Source: JABFXX01 sp964446175 (lineage in GTDB: Bacteria > Myxococcota_A > Polyangia > Haliangiales > Haliangiaceae). From it: 64,000 nt of DNA. Positions 34,917-45,842 of this stretch are shown piece by piece. The notes under the pieces are model-generated. The model did not search any database, had not been told where the DNA came from, and saw only the letters and a list, made by a program, of their open reading frames with translations. Numbering within the stretch: position 1 is the stretch's first letter; each line of letters starts with the position of its first letter. The position numbers and the translations under genes were made by a program. The stretch lies in contig CAYUNM010000020.1 in NCBI GenBank assembly GCA_964446175.1, positions 1 to 64,000 of the forward strand. The letters run 5' to 3'.

Positions 34917-36770
34917 CTAGATCGCGTTCGTCTCGAATGCGGTCACGAGCTGCTCGAGCGCGGCGATCTCCGCGCGCAGCTCCTCCCCTGCCTCGGTCTC
35001 GGCGACGAGCCGCGGCCGATCGTAGACCTCGACGTCCGAGACGGTCGGCACGATGTCGCCGCCCTCGTCGAGGTGATGATGCTGTGCGAGATAGATGCGG
35101 TCGGCGCCGAGCACGAGCGAGAAGCCCTTGTCGCCGTAGGCGGCCGCGAACGCGCCATCGATCGTGATCGCGCGCCCGCTCTTCTTCACCGGCGTCTCGC
35201 CCGCCTCGAGCTTGACCGGCACGTGGCCGTTGACGATGTACCCGCGCTCCGGATCGACGCCGAATTCGCGCAGCACCTTGCCGCAGAACGCCGCGTCGTC
35301 GAGCAGCTTGAAGTACGGGTTCTTCGTCTCGTCGTGCGTGGCCTTGTCGGCGAGGAAGTAGGTCTCGAACGTCGCCATCTTGTCCTTGCCGAAGCACGGC
35401 GAGCGCGGACCGGTCCAGAGGTAGAACACGAGGTCGATGTCATCGGGCGCGCGCGTGCGGAACGCGCGGTGCACGACCACATCGAACGCCTCGAACATCG
35501 CGCGGCCGGCGCGCGGCGCGCCGTCGATCACGAGCGGAAGGAAGTCGCCGCGCTCGTCGACGGGGATGCAGCCGTGAAAGATCGCGCAGCGATCGCGGCG
35601 CAGCCACATCCGGCCCTTGCCGGCGACGAACTGTATCTGCCGCCACAGCACGAACGAGTCGAGGAAGCTGCGCGTGAGCTTGTCGAGGCACGCCTGCTCG
35701 GCCGCGCTGAGCTTGTAGGGGGCCTTCCAGTCGACCGTCGGGAAGTGCGTGTCCCTGAGCGGATACGTCTTGCCGTCGAGCGCGATCGTGCCGGCCGCCG
35801 GATCGATGCGATGGAGCAGCGCGCGGTGCTCGAGGCCCCAGTCCTTGCGGCGCTGGAACAGCTGGCCCTCGAGCTTGAACTGCAGCATCGCGGCCGCCTT
35901 CTGCATGCGCGCGAGCTCGGGCGTCGAGTCGCCCTTCGTCGCGAAGCACGCGGCCGGGTCGTCCGCGTAGGCCGTGCGTGCGAGCTCGCGCACTGGCTCG
36001 AGCGAGATGCCGTAGCCCTCCTCGAGCTGCTCGAGGCGCTGGTAGCGCAGCGAGAGGCGCACGACGGTCGCGATCGCCGCCGGGTGGCCCAGGCACGCGG
36101 CCATCCAGTCGGCGTCGTGGTTGCCGAACGCGATCGCGAGGTGCGGCTGCGCTTCGAGCAGCTCGATCACCTTGTCGATGCGCGGGCCGCGATCGCCGAG
36201 GTCGCCCGCGACGATCAATTCGGCGACGGCGAGGTTGCGGATCACGTGCGCGAGCATGCGGATCAGATCGAGGTCGCGATCGTGGCGCAGGAACGGCGCG
36301 ACGAGCCGATCGATGAAGTCCGGCGAGCGCGCGAGCTCGGGCGCGAACAGCATCTCGCGCACGATCGCATCGAACGGATCGGGGATGATCTTCTCGACCC
36401 ACTTCAGCGTGTAGCGCGCGGCCAGCGAGCGCAGCACCTCGACGAGCGGCGGCACGAAGCGCTGCATCAGCTCGCGGCGATCTGCCCCGCTCCCGACGCT
36501 CAGCCACGTCTCGCGCGGCCGGTAGATCAGCGCGAGCAAATCCGGATCCGTGCTGACCCGCTCGACGAGCGGGCGCAAGCTGCCCGATGCATTCGCGATC
36601 ACCTGGCGCAGCTTGACGTGCTCGCCGTGGACGTCGCTGACGATGTGGACGCGCGGCCGCGGCAGCGTCAGCACCGCCTCGAGGTTCGCGAGCTCGGCGA
36701 GCACCGCATCGACGTCGGGATAGCGCTTCGCGAGCGTCTTCAGCAGGAACCGCTCACCATCGTCGATCAC
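34917..36770 (-). CDS. fbp: Class III fructose-1,6-bisphosphatase
   Basis: 617 residues, the usual size for the Firmicutes-type class III enzyme. Metallophosphatase motifs are in order: IVSDVHGEH, VAGDLGDRGPRIDK, FGNHDADWMAA, and a late NGHVPVK. It hydrolyses fructose-1,6-bisphosphate to fructose-6-phosphate. It heads the minus-strand operon fbp-tal-Spo0M-like and diverges from pgi, with only 48 bp between starts, so the sugar-phosphate genes may share a control region. Confidence 0.95.
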   Translation of the reverse strand: MIDDGERFLLKTLAKRYPDVDAVLAELANLEAVLTLPRPRVHIVSDVHGEHVKLRQVIANASGSLRPLVERVSTDPDLLALIYRPRETWLSVGSGADRRELMQRFVPPLVEVLRSLAARYTLKWVEKIIPDPFDAIVREMLFAPELARSPDFIDRLVAPFLRHDRDLDLIRMLAHVIRNLAVAELIVAGDLGDRGPRIDKVIELLEAQPHLAIAFGNHDADWMAACLGHPAAIATVVRLSLRYQRLEQLEEGYGISLEPVRELARTAYADDPAACFATKGDSTPELARMQKAAAMLQFKLEGQLFQRRKDWGLEHRALLHRIDPAAGTIALDGKTYPLRDTHFPTVDWKAPYKLSAAEQACLDKLTRSFLDSFVLWRQIQFVAGKGRMWLRRDRCAIFHGCIPVDERGDFLPLVIDGAPRAGRAMFEAFDVVVHRAFRTRAPDDIDLVFYLWTGPRSPCFGKDKMATFETYFLADKATHDETKNPYFKLLDDAAFCGKVLREFGVDPERGYIVNGHVPVKLEAGETPVKKSGRAITIDGAFAAAYGDKGFSLVLGADRIYLAQHHHLDEGGDIVPTVSDVEVYDRPRLVAETEAGEELRAEIAALEQLVTAFETNAI

Positions 36771-36818
36771 GGCTCCGGTGATACCACCGAGTGGCCCGGC
36801 CGTGGTTTGCTCGGACGC

Positions 36819-38471
36819 ATGTCAGCTCTGACCAGCTCCCCCGCGTGGAAGGCACTGCTCGATCACAAGAAGAAGATCGAGACGACGACGATGCGGCAGC
36901 TGTTCGACGCCGACCCGCAGCGCTTCTCGAAGATGTCCCGCGAGGCCTGCGGCCTCTTCGTCGACTACAGCAAGCACCGCACGACCGACGAGACACTGTC
37001 GCTGCTGTTCGCGCTCGCGCGCCAGGCGAAGGTCGAGTCGTGGCGCGACAAGATGTTCGCGGGCGAGAAGATCAACGGCACCGAGAACCGCGCCGTCCTC
37101 CACACCGCGCTGCGTAACCGGAGCAACACACCGATCGTCGTCGACGGCAAGGACGTGATGCCCGAGGTCAACCGCGTGCTCGCGAAGATGCGCGAGTTCA
37201 CCGACCGCGTGCGCAGCGGCGCGTGGAAGGGCCACACGGGCAAGACGATCACGGACGTCGTCAACATCGGCATCGGCGGCTCGGACCTCGGCCCCGTGAT
37301 GGTCACCGAGGCACTCCGCCCCTACTGGAAGGCGGGGATGGACTGCCACTTCGTGTCGAACGTCGACGGCACGCACATGGCGGAGACGCTCAAGCGCGTC
37401 GATCCCGAGCGCACGCTGTTCATCGTCGCGAGCAAGACGTTCACGACGCAGGAGACGCTGACGAACGCGAAGACCGCCCGCGCGTGGCTGCTCGAGAAGC
37501 TCGGCGCCGGCAACGACGCGGTCGCGAAGCACTTCGTCGCGCTGTCGACGAACGCGAAGGAAGTGGCCGGCTTCGGCATCGACACCCAGAACATGTTCGA
37601 GTTCTGGGACTGGGTCGGCGGCCGCTACTCGCTGTGGAGCGCGATCGGCCTGTCGATCATGTGCATGATCGGCGCGGACCACTTCGACGAGCTGCTCTCC
37701 GGCGGCTTCGCGATGGACCAGCACTTCCGCACCGCGCCGCTCGAGCAGAACCTGCCGGTGATCCTCGGCATGCTCGGCATCTGGTACTCGAACTTCTTCG
37801 GCGCCGAGACGCACGCGATCTTGCCGTACGACCAGTACCTGCACCGGTTCGCCGCGTACTTCCAGCAGGGCGACATGGAGAGCAACGGCAAGGGCGTCGA
37901 CCGCGAGGGTCACCGCATCACCGACTACTCGACGGGTCCCGTGATCTGGGGCGAGCCCGGCACGAACGGCCAGCACGCGTTCTACCAGCTGATCCACCAG
38001 GGCACGCGCATCATCCCCGCTGACTTCATCGCGCCGATCGAGACGCACAACCCCGTCGGCAAGCATCACGAGATCTTGCTCGCGAACTTCTTCGCGCAGA
38101 CCGAGGCGCTGATGAAGGGCAAGACGCCCGACGAGGCGCGCGCGGAGCTGCAAGCGGCGAAGATGGCGCCGGAGAAGATCGAGGCGCTCGTGCCGCACAA
38201 GACGTTCACCGGCAACCGCCCGACGACGTCGATCATGACGCAGAAGATCACGCCGACGACACTCGGCTCGCTGATCGCGCTCTACGAGCACAAGATCTTC
38301 ACGCAGGGCATCGTGTGGGACATCTACAGCTTCGATCAGTGGGGTGTGGAGCTCGGCAAGCAGCTCGCGTCCCGGATCCTTCCGGAGTTGGAGTCCTCGG
38401 CGCCGGTTAGCTCGCACGACGCCTCGACGAACGGCCTCATCAACTATTACAAATCTCATCGGGGGGAATGA
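36819..38471 (+). CDS. pgi: Glucose-6-phosphate isomerase
   Basis: 550 residues. Signatures are NIGIGGSDLGPVMV, VASKTFTTQETL, GGRYSLWSAIGLSI and GKHHEILLANFFAQ. It interconverts glucose-6-phosphate and fructose-6-phosphate. The frame is open for another 1.7 kb upstream, but that part is antisense to fbp; ATG 36819 gives the normal N-terminus. It abuts tkt (GTG immediately after the TGA). Confidence 0.97.
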   Translation: MSALTSSPAWKALLDHKKKIETTTMRQLFDADPQRFSKMSREACGLFVDYSKHRTTDETLSLLFALARQAKVESWRDKMFAGEKINGTENRAVLHTALRNRSNTPIVVDGKDVMPEVNRVLAKMREFTDRVRSGAWKGHTGKTITDVVNIGIGGSDLGPVMVTEALRPYWKAGMDCHFVSNVDGTHMAETLKRVDPERTLFIVASKTFTTQETLTNAKTARAWLLEKLGAGNDAVAKHFVALSTNAKEVAGFGIDTQNMFEFWDWVGGRYSLWSAIGLSIMCMIGADHFDELLSGGFAMDQHFRTAPLEQNLPVILGMLGIWYSNFFGAETHAILPYDQYLHRFAAYFQQGDMESNGKGVDREGHRITDYSTGPVIWGEPGTNGQHAFYQLIHQGTRIIPADFIAPIETHNPVGKHHEILLANFFAQTEALMKGKTPDEARAELQAAKMAPEKIEALVPHKTFTGNRPTTSIMTQKITPTTLGSLIALYEHKIFTQGIVWDIYSFDQWGVELGKQLASRILPELESSAPVSSHDASTNGLINYYKSHRGE

Positions 38472-40540
38472 GTGACGGACGCCGAGCTCGATCAGCTGTG
38501 CATCAACACGATCCGGACGCTGAGCATCGACGCGGTGCAGGCGGCCAACAGCGGACACCCGGGCACGCCGATGGCGCTCGCCCCGTGCGTCTACGAGCTC
38601 TGGAACCGCGTGCTCCGGTTCGATCCACAGGATCCGATCTGGCCGAACCGCGACCGCTTCGTGCTCAGCGCGGGCCACGCGTCGATGCTGCTGTATTCGA
38701 TGCTGCACCTGACGCAGACGAAGGCCGTCAACCCGACGTACGAGCGCCTCGGCACGCCGACGGTCTCGCTCGACGACCTCAAGAAGTTTCGCCAGCTCGA
38801 TAGCAAGTGCCCCGGGCATCCCGAGTATCGCTGGACCTCGGGCGTCGAGACGACGACGGGGCCGCTCGGCCAGGGCTACGCGACGAGCGTCGGCATGGCG
38901 ATCGCGCGCCGCTGGCTCGCCGCGCACTTCAACAAGCCCGGCTACGCGCTGTTCGACTACGACGTCTATGCGCTCGGCGGCGACGGCTGCATGATGGAGG
39001 GCATCTCGCACGAGGCGGCGTCGCTCGCGGGACACCTCGGCCTCGCCGAGCTGTGCTGGATCTACGACAACAACCGGATCACGATCGAAGGCTCGACCTC
39101 ACTCGCGTTCAGCGACGACGTCGCGACGCGGTTCATCGGCTACGGCTGGAACGTCACGCGTGTCGGCGACGTCAACGACCTCGCGATGCTCGCCCGCGCG
39201 TTCGACACGTTCCAGAAGACGACCGACCGCCCGACCTTGATCATCGTCGACAGCCACATCGGCTACGGCTCGCGGAAGCAGGACACACACACCGCGCACG
39301 GCGAGCCGCTCGGCGAGGACGAGATCAAGTACGTCAAGCGCCAGTACGGCTGGCCGGAGGACGCGAAGTTTCTCGTGCCCGACGGCGTGTACGCGCACTT
39401 CGAGAAGGGTATCGGCGCGCGGGGCCGCGATGCGCGGGCGCAGTGGGAGCAGATGTTCGCGGCCTACGCGAAGGAGTTCCCGCAGCTCGCCGACGAGCAC
39501 ACGCGCATGCAGAAGCGCGAGCTGCCTACCGGCTGGGACAAGGAGCTGCCCGTGTTTCCGCCCGATGCGAAGGGGCTCGCCGGCCGCGACGCGTCACAGA
39601 AGGTCGAGAACGCGCTCGCGAAGCACTACCCGTGGCTCGTCGGTGGCTCGGCGGACCTCGCGCCGTCGACGAAGACGCGCCTCGTGTTCGAGGGCGCCGG
39701 CGACTTCGGGCGCGTGCGCGATGGTGCCAGCCCCGCGGAGGCCGCGGGCCGCAACTTCCACTTCGGCATCCGCGAGCACGCGATGGCCGCCGCGCTCAAC
39801 GGCATGGCGCTCTCCAAGCTGCGCGTGTTCGGCAGCGGGTTCTTCGTGTTCAGCGACTACGCGCGCCCTTCGATCCGGCTGTCGTCGATCATGGAGCTGC
39901 CGGTCATCCACATCTTCACGCACGACTCGATCGGCGTGGGAGAGGACGGCCCGACGCATCAGCCGGTCGAGCACCTCGCGTCGCTGCGCGCGATGCCGGG
40001 GCTGATCGTGCTGCGTCCTGGCGACGCGAACGAGATCACCGAGGCGTGGCGGCTGATCGCCGAGACGCGCCACCACCCCGTCGTGCTCGTGCTGTCGCGC
40101 CAGGCGATGCCGACGCTCGACCGCGGCAAGTACGCGGCCGCCTCGGGCCTGCGCAAGGGCGCCTACGTGCTCGCCGACAGCGAGAACCACGAGGTGATCC
40201 TGATCGGCACCGGCACCGAGGTGTCGCTGTGCGTCGCCGCGCACGAGAAGCTCGTCGCCTCGGGTGTCCGCAGCCGCGTCGTTTCGATGCCGTCGTGGGA
40301 GCTCTTCGAGGAACAGGACGCCGCGTATCGCGACAGCGTGCTGCCGCCGGCCGTCACGGCGCGTGTCGTCGTCGAGCAGGCGAGCAACTTCGGCTGGGAG
40401 CGCTACGTCGGGCGCACCGGCGCGATGATCACGATGAGGACGTTCGGCGCGTCGGCGCCGCTCAAGGAACTGATGACCAAGTTCGGCTTCGCGCCCGACA
40501 ACATCGTCGCGGCCGCGAAGGCGCAGCTCGCAGGAAGGAA

Positions 40541-40544
<4 letters not shown>
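38472..40544 (+). CDS. tkt: Transketolase
   Basis: 690 residues. Thiamine-diphosphate motif GGDGCMMEGISHEAASLAG with WIYDNN, N-terminal TLSIDAVQAANSGHPGTPM, and IGVGEDGPTHQPVEHLASLR in the second half. It transfers two-carbon ketol units in the pentose phosphate pathway. The GTG start directly follows the pgi stop; an ATG at 38468 is in a different frame. Its TGA overlaps the ATG of gnd. Confidence 0.97.
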
Positions 40545-41530
<986 letters not shown>

Positions 41531-41532
41531 AG

Positions 41533-42237
41533 ATGCAGGTCCAGCGGTTCAAGGACCTGGAGGCGGTCTCGCGCGCGGGCGCGGAGGAGCTCGTGCGGCT
41601 CGCGCGCGCGTCGAACGGGCCGTTCCACGTCGCACTGTCGGGCGGCTCGACGCCCAAGCGCATGCACGAGATCCTCGCGAGCATGGGGCGCGAGGCGCTG
41701 CCGTGGGAGCGCGTCGTCCTGTGGTGGGGCGACGAGCGCACGGTGCCGCCGGATCACCCCGACTCGAACTTCGGGATGGCGAAGCGCACGCTGCTCGATC
41801 CGCTGAAGCTGACGCGCTTCTTCCGCATGGAAGGCGAGCGCGATCCGGCGGAGGCGGCCGCCGACTACGAGAAACGCATGCTCGCGGAGGTCGGCTCGCC
41901 GCCCGCGCTCGATCTCGTGTTCCTCGGCATGGGACCCGATGGCCACACGGCGTCGCTGTTCCCCGCCACGCAGGCGCTCGGCGCGCACGATCGCTGGGTC
42001 GTGTCGAACCCGGTCGACTCGCCGGTCGCGAAGGGCAAGACCGTGCGGATCACGGTGACGCTGCCGCTGCTCGCGGCGGCCAAGCGCGTGCGGTTCCTCG
42101 TCGCGGGGCCCGACAAGACGCACATCCTGCCGCGCGCGCTCGGCACGCCGTCGCCGGAGATCCCGTCGTCGCTCGTCCGCGGTCCGGACGTCGCGTGGTT
42201 CATCGACGAGGTCGCCGCCGAGGAGCTGCCGAAGTGA
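41533..42237 (+). CDS. pgl: 6-phosphogluconolactonase
   Basis: 234 residues of the DevB/SOL class: HVALSGGSTPKRMHE, WWGDERTVPPDHPDSNFGM, and LVFLGMGPDGHTASLFP. It hydrolyses 6-phosphogluconolactone between the zwf and gnd steps. It starts 2 bp after the gnd stop, and its TGA overlaps the glk start (GTGA). Confidence 0.96.
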   Translation: MQVQRFKDLEAVSRAGAEELVRLARASNGPFHVALSGGSTPKRMHEILASMGREALPWERVVLWWGDERTVPPDHPDSNFGMAKRTLLDPLKLTRFFRMEGERDPAEAAADYEKRMLAEVGSPPALDLVFLGMGPDGHTASLFPATQALGAHDRWVVSNPVDSPVAKGKTVRITVTLPLLAAAKRVRFLVAGPDKTHILPRALGTPSPEIPSSLVRGPDVAWFIDEVAAEELPK

Positions 42238-43175
42238 TCCTCGCGGGCGATACCGGCGGCACGAAGACCGTGCTCGCGCTGTTCGACCGCGACGGCAAGA
42301 TCGCGCGCGAGCAGCTGTTCCACTGCGCGGACTTCGCGTCGCTCGAGGCGATCCTCGACGCCTTCGCGCCCGGCCACATCGAGGGCGCGTGCTTCGGCGT
42401 CGCGGGGCCGGTGCAGGCCGGCACGGCGAAGATCACGAACCTGCCGTGGACGATCGAGGAGCGCGCGCTCGAGACCCAGCTCGGCGCGCCCGTGAAGCTG
42501 CTCAACGACCTGCAGGCCACCGCGCTCGGCACGCTCGCGCTGCCGCCCGAGGGCTTCTCGGTGCTGCAGCCCGAGAAGGATCACGATCTGCACGGCACGA
42601 TCGCCGTGATCGCGCCCGGCACCGGGCTCGGCGAGGCAACGCTCGTCCACGACGGCCGCCGCTACGTCGCCCTGCCCTCCGAGGGCGGCCACGCCGACTG
42701 GGCGCCCGGCACCGACGAGGAGCTCGATCTCTGGCGCTTCCTGCGCGAGAAGTACGGCGCGCACGTCTCCGTCGAGCGCGTGCTGTGCGGCAACGGCATC
42801 GGCGACCTCTACGACTTCTGTCGCCGCGGCGCACCGCACCTGCCCTACGAGGGCGATCGCAACGCCGCGATCACGAAGGCGGCGCTCGACAAGACCGAGG
42901 CGAACGCGATGCGCGCGCTCGATCTGTTCGTCGAGCTGCTCGGCGCGGAGGCCGGCAACGTCGCGCTGCGCGCGATGGCGACCGGCGGCGTCGTGATCGG
43001 CGGCGGCATCCCGCCGCGCATCCTGCCCGTCTTGCAGAACGGCCGCCTCGTCGCGCGGTTCTCGCAGAAGGGCCGCTTCCACGACTGGACGCTCGCACTC
43101 GGCGTCCGCGTCGCTCTCGAACCGCGTGCTGCGCTGCTGGGGGCAGCGCACTACGTGATCACCAGCAAGGACTGA
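42234..43175 (+). CDS. glk: Glucokinase
   Basis: 313 residues of the bacterial Glk family: ILAGDTGGTKTVLALF at the N-terminus, FGVAGPVQ, NLPWTIEE, LLNDLQATALG, and PGTGLGEATLV. It phosphorylates glucose with ATP. The GTG start is confirmed by the GTGA overlap with pgl. It is a second glucose kinase in this region besides the ROK enzyme at 30995. Confidence 0.95.
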   Translation: MILAGDTGGTKTVLALFDRDGKIAREQLFHCADFASLEAILDAFAPGHIEGACFGVAGPVQAGTAKITNLPWTIEERALETQLGAPVKLLNDLQATALGTLALPPEGFSVLQPEKDHDLHGTIAVIAPGTGLGEATLVHDGRRYVALPSEGGHADWAPGTDEELDLWRFLREKYGAHVSVERVLCGNGIGDLYDFCRRGAPHLPYEGDRNAAITKAALDKTEANAMRALDLFVELLGAEAGNVALRAMATGGVVIGGGIPPRILPVLQNGRLVARFSQKGRFHDWTLALGVRVALEPRAALLGAAHYVITSKD

Positions 43176-43178
43176 CTC

Positions 43179-44720
43179 ATGGCCGATACCATTCCACCAC
43201 CCGTCGTCGGCGAGATCCTCGGCGACTTCACGCAGACAAAGCGCCGCAAGCCCGAGCCGACGTCGATCGTGATCTTCGGTGCGACCGGTGACCTCGCGGG
43301 CCGCAAGCTCGCGCCCGCGCTCTACAACATCATGCTCGACGGAGGTCTCTCCGACCCGACGCTGATCATCGGCGTGTCGCGCGGCGATCAGACGGCGCAG
43401 AAGTTCGCCGCGGACCTGCGCCCGCGCGTCGAGGAGTTCTCGCGCCAGAAGGTCGAGCCGGGCAAGTGGGACAAGTTCGCCTCGATGCTCGACTTCGTCG
43501 GCGGCGAGTTCAACGACGACAACACGTACCTCAAGCTCAAGGAGAAGCTCGAGGCCGCGAAGGCGAAGGGCACGCGCGGCAACCGCGTGTTCTACCTGTC
43601 GACGCCGCCCAGCGTGTTCGCGCTGATCCTCGAGAAGCTCCACCAGCACAAGCTGATCGAGTGCGCGGTGCAGCGCCCGGGCCAGGTCGGCTGCCGCGTG
43701 ATCGTCGAGAAGCCGTTCGGCCGTGACCTCGCGAGCGCCCGCGCGCTCAACGAGATGATCGGCAGCTACCTCGACGAGAGCCAGATCTATCGCATCGACC
43801 ACTACCTCGGCAAAGAGACGGTCCAGAACATCTTGGTGCTGCGGTTCGGCAACTCGATCTTCGAGCCGCTGTGGAACCGCAACCACGTCGAGTACGTCGA
43901 AATCACGGCGGCCGAGGACATCGGCATCGAGGGGCGCGGCGCGTTCTACGAGCAGACCGGCGTCGTGCGCGACATCATCCAGAACCACCTGCTGCAGGTG
44001 CTCGCGCTCGTCACGATGGAGGTCCCGGCGTCGTTCAAGCCCGACGACATCCGCGACGAGAAATCGCAGGTCCTGCGCTCGGTGCGCGAGCTGACGCTCA
44101 ACGACGTCGCGAACTTCGCCGTTCGCGGGCAGTATCGCGGGTACCGCGAGGAGAAGGGCGTCGCGCCGAATTCGCAGGTGCCGACCTATGCCGCGATCCG
44201 CTTCATGATCGACAGCTGGCGCTGGCACGGCGTGCCGTTCTACCTGCGCGCCGGCAAGAAGCTCGCGGAGCGCCTCACCGAGGTCAACATCCACTTCCGC
44301 GCCGTGCCGCTCGTCCTGTTCAAGGAAGAGGCCGCCGGAAGCGTGCTGCAGCCGGCCGTGCTCACGCTGCGCATCCAGCCGAAGGAAGGCATCTCGCTGC
44401 GGTTCGTCGCGAAGGTCCCCGGCGAGAACATCCAGGTCGGCAACGTCATGATGACGATGAACTACGCCGACGCCTTCAACCGGCCGATCAGCGAGGCGTA
44501 CGAGCGCCTGCTGCTCGACTGCATGCGCGGCGACGCGACGCTGTTCAACCGCCGCGACTCCGTCGACCGCGCGTGGGAGCTGATCCAGCCCGTGCTCCAG
44601 GTGTGGGAAGCGACGCCCGGCGTCCACGTCTACGAGCCCGGCACGGGCGGTCCGCCGTCGGCCGACGAGATGATGGGCCGCGAGGGCCACAGCTGGCGCG
44701 AGCTGACGCGCCAGGGCTAG
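43179..44720 (+). CDS. zwf: Glucose-6-phosphate dehydrogenase
   Basis: 513 residues. NADP-binding IVIFGATGDLAGRKLAPALY, active-site RIDHYLGKETVQNIL, and VEKPFGRDL. It oxidises glucose-6-phosphate, the first step of the oxidative pentose phosphate pathway. It is last in the run pgi-tkt-gnd-pgl-glk-zwf and starts 3 bp after glk. Confidence 0.97.
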   Translation: MADTIPPPVVGEILGDFTQTKRRKPEPTSIVIFGATGDLAGRKLAPALYNIMLDGGLSDPTLIIGVSRGDQTAQKFAADLRPRVEEFSRQKVEPGKWDKFASMLDFVGGEFNDDNTYLKLKEKLEAAKAKGTRGNRVFYLSTPPSVFALILEKLHQHKLIECAVQRPGQVGCRVIVEKPFGRDLASARALNEMIGSYLDESQIYRIDHYLGKETVQNILVLRFGNSIFEPLWNRNHVEYVEITAAEDIGIEGRGAFYEQTGVVRDIIQNHLLQVLALVTMEVPASFKPDDIRDEKSQVLRSVRELTLNDVANFAVRGQYRGYREEKGVAPNSQVPTYAAIRFMIDSWRWHGVPFYLRAGKKLAERLTEVNIHFRAVPLVLFKEEAAGSVLQPAVLTLRIQPKEGISLRFVAKVPGENIQVGNVMMTMNYADAFNRPISEAYERLLLDCMRGDATLFNRRDSVDRAWELIQPVLQVWEATPGVHVYEPGTGGPPSADEMMGREGHSWRELTRQG

Positions 44721-44725
44721 CCGCT

Positions 44726-45817
44726 TCAAGGCTCATACGGCACGACGCAGCCCTTCGCATCGATGCACGTCCGCGGGAACGGCGACGCATCGATCACGTC
44801 GAGCACGGCGTCGCTGTAGCGGTCGTCGAGCGAGACCGCGAAGTGCGGGGCACCCGCGCCGAGGTCGACCTCGAGCGTGGGGAGCTCGCCGCCATCGTGC
44901 GCGCCCGCGCGTACGACCAGCTGCACCGGCGTGCGCTCCGGGATGACCTCGAGCTCCTTGCCGTGCAGCACGAGCTCGGCGCACCCGGCGTGCTTGCACG
45001 CGAGCGGCCAGCGCGCGATGCGCATCGCCGGAGCGACCTGCGTGCGCGGCGCGACGTAGATGCGGTGGCTGTCGAAGTCGACCGCGACGGCGAGCTGCCA
45101 GAAGAAGTCGAGCCCGAGCGTCGCCGAGCGGACCTGCTCCAGGAAGTCGCCCGTGAACGGCGCGAACGTGACGCCGTAGCGATCGATGCCACCGACCGAG
45201 ACCTGCTTCGCGGTCCGCGGCCCGCCGCGCAGCGTGCTCGCGACGTGGCCGAGGTCGATGTGAAAGTCCTGCTCGCGGCCGTCGATCGAGCCCGTCGCGT
45301 ACGGTCCGCGATCCTTCGGCGCATCCTCGCCGGTCGTACGCTCGAAGTAGTCGAAGTGTCGCGCGCCGTCGGGCACCGGCGCGTGCCTCGGCGTCGAGAG
45401 CCAGGCCGTGCCGCGATCGCGATCGAAGCCGAACACGAGCGCGCTCGTGATGACATCGCGGCCGATCACGCCGGCGATGCGGCGCCCGGCCGTGTCGAAC
45501 GCGTGCGCCTTCGTCGCGATGAACGGCAGCGACGCGACATGCAAGGTCCCGATCTGCACGTCCCGGATCGGCGCGTAGCTCGGCCCGTTTCCGATGGTGG
45601 CGAGCTGAGGGATGAAGCCGACGTCGATGCTCGTGTCGGCATCGGGATCGAGCACGAACAGAAGCGGCCCCTTGCCGCCGATCACGACCGGCACGATCAG
45701 CGGCTCGTGCGCGAGCGGATCGACGAGCGGGAACGTCCAGCTCTCGCCCGGCGAGAAGCCCGGCGGTGCGCCGATCACACACGCGGGTAACAAGAGTGTG
45801 AACCACGCCGCTCGCAC
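44726..45817 (-). CDS. Lipoprotein with degenerate pepsin-like (retropepsin) fold
   Basis: 363 residues with lipoprotein-type signal (MRAAWFTLLLPACVIG, lipobox LPAC). Two similar halves each hold a retropepsin-like motif: PLLFVLDPDADTSIDVGF followed by AGVIGRDVI, and ELPTLEVDLGAGAPHFAVSL. The usual catalytic DTGA is replaced by DPDADTS or DLGAGA, so proteolytic activity is doubtful. The start is GTG. It faces zwf with 5 bp between stops. Confidence 0.68.
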   Translation of the reverse strand: MRAAWFTLLLPACVIGAPPGFSPGESWTFPLVDPLAHEPLIVPVVIGGKGPLLFVLDPDADTSIDVGFIPQLATIGNGPSYAPIRDVQIGTLHVASLPFIATKAHAFDTAGRRIAGVIGRDVITSALVFGFDRDRGTAWLSTPRHAPVPDGARHFDYFERTTGEDAPKDRGPYATGSIDGREQDFHIDLGHVASTLRGGPRTAKQVSVGGIDRYGVTFAPFTGDFLEQVRSATLGLDFFWQLAVAVDFDSHRIYVAPRTQVAPAMRIARWPLACKHAGCAELVLHGKELEVIPERTPVQLVVRAGAHDGGELPTLEVDLGAGAPHFAVSLDDRYSDAVLDVIDASPFPRTCIDAKGCVVPYEP

Positions 45818-45842
45818 CTCTCGACGGTACTACGATGCCGGC

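Noticed and set aside
35073..36818. 580-residue N-terminal extension of glucose-6-phosphate isomerase
   Set aside because: It lies antisense to fbp and has shadow composition; ATG 36819 gives the normal isomerase.
36771..36818. Possible divergent promoter between fbp and pgi
   Set aside because: Only 48 bp and no clear -10/-35 pair seen; too weak to list as a feature.
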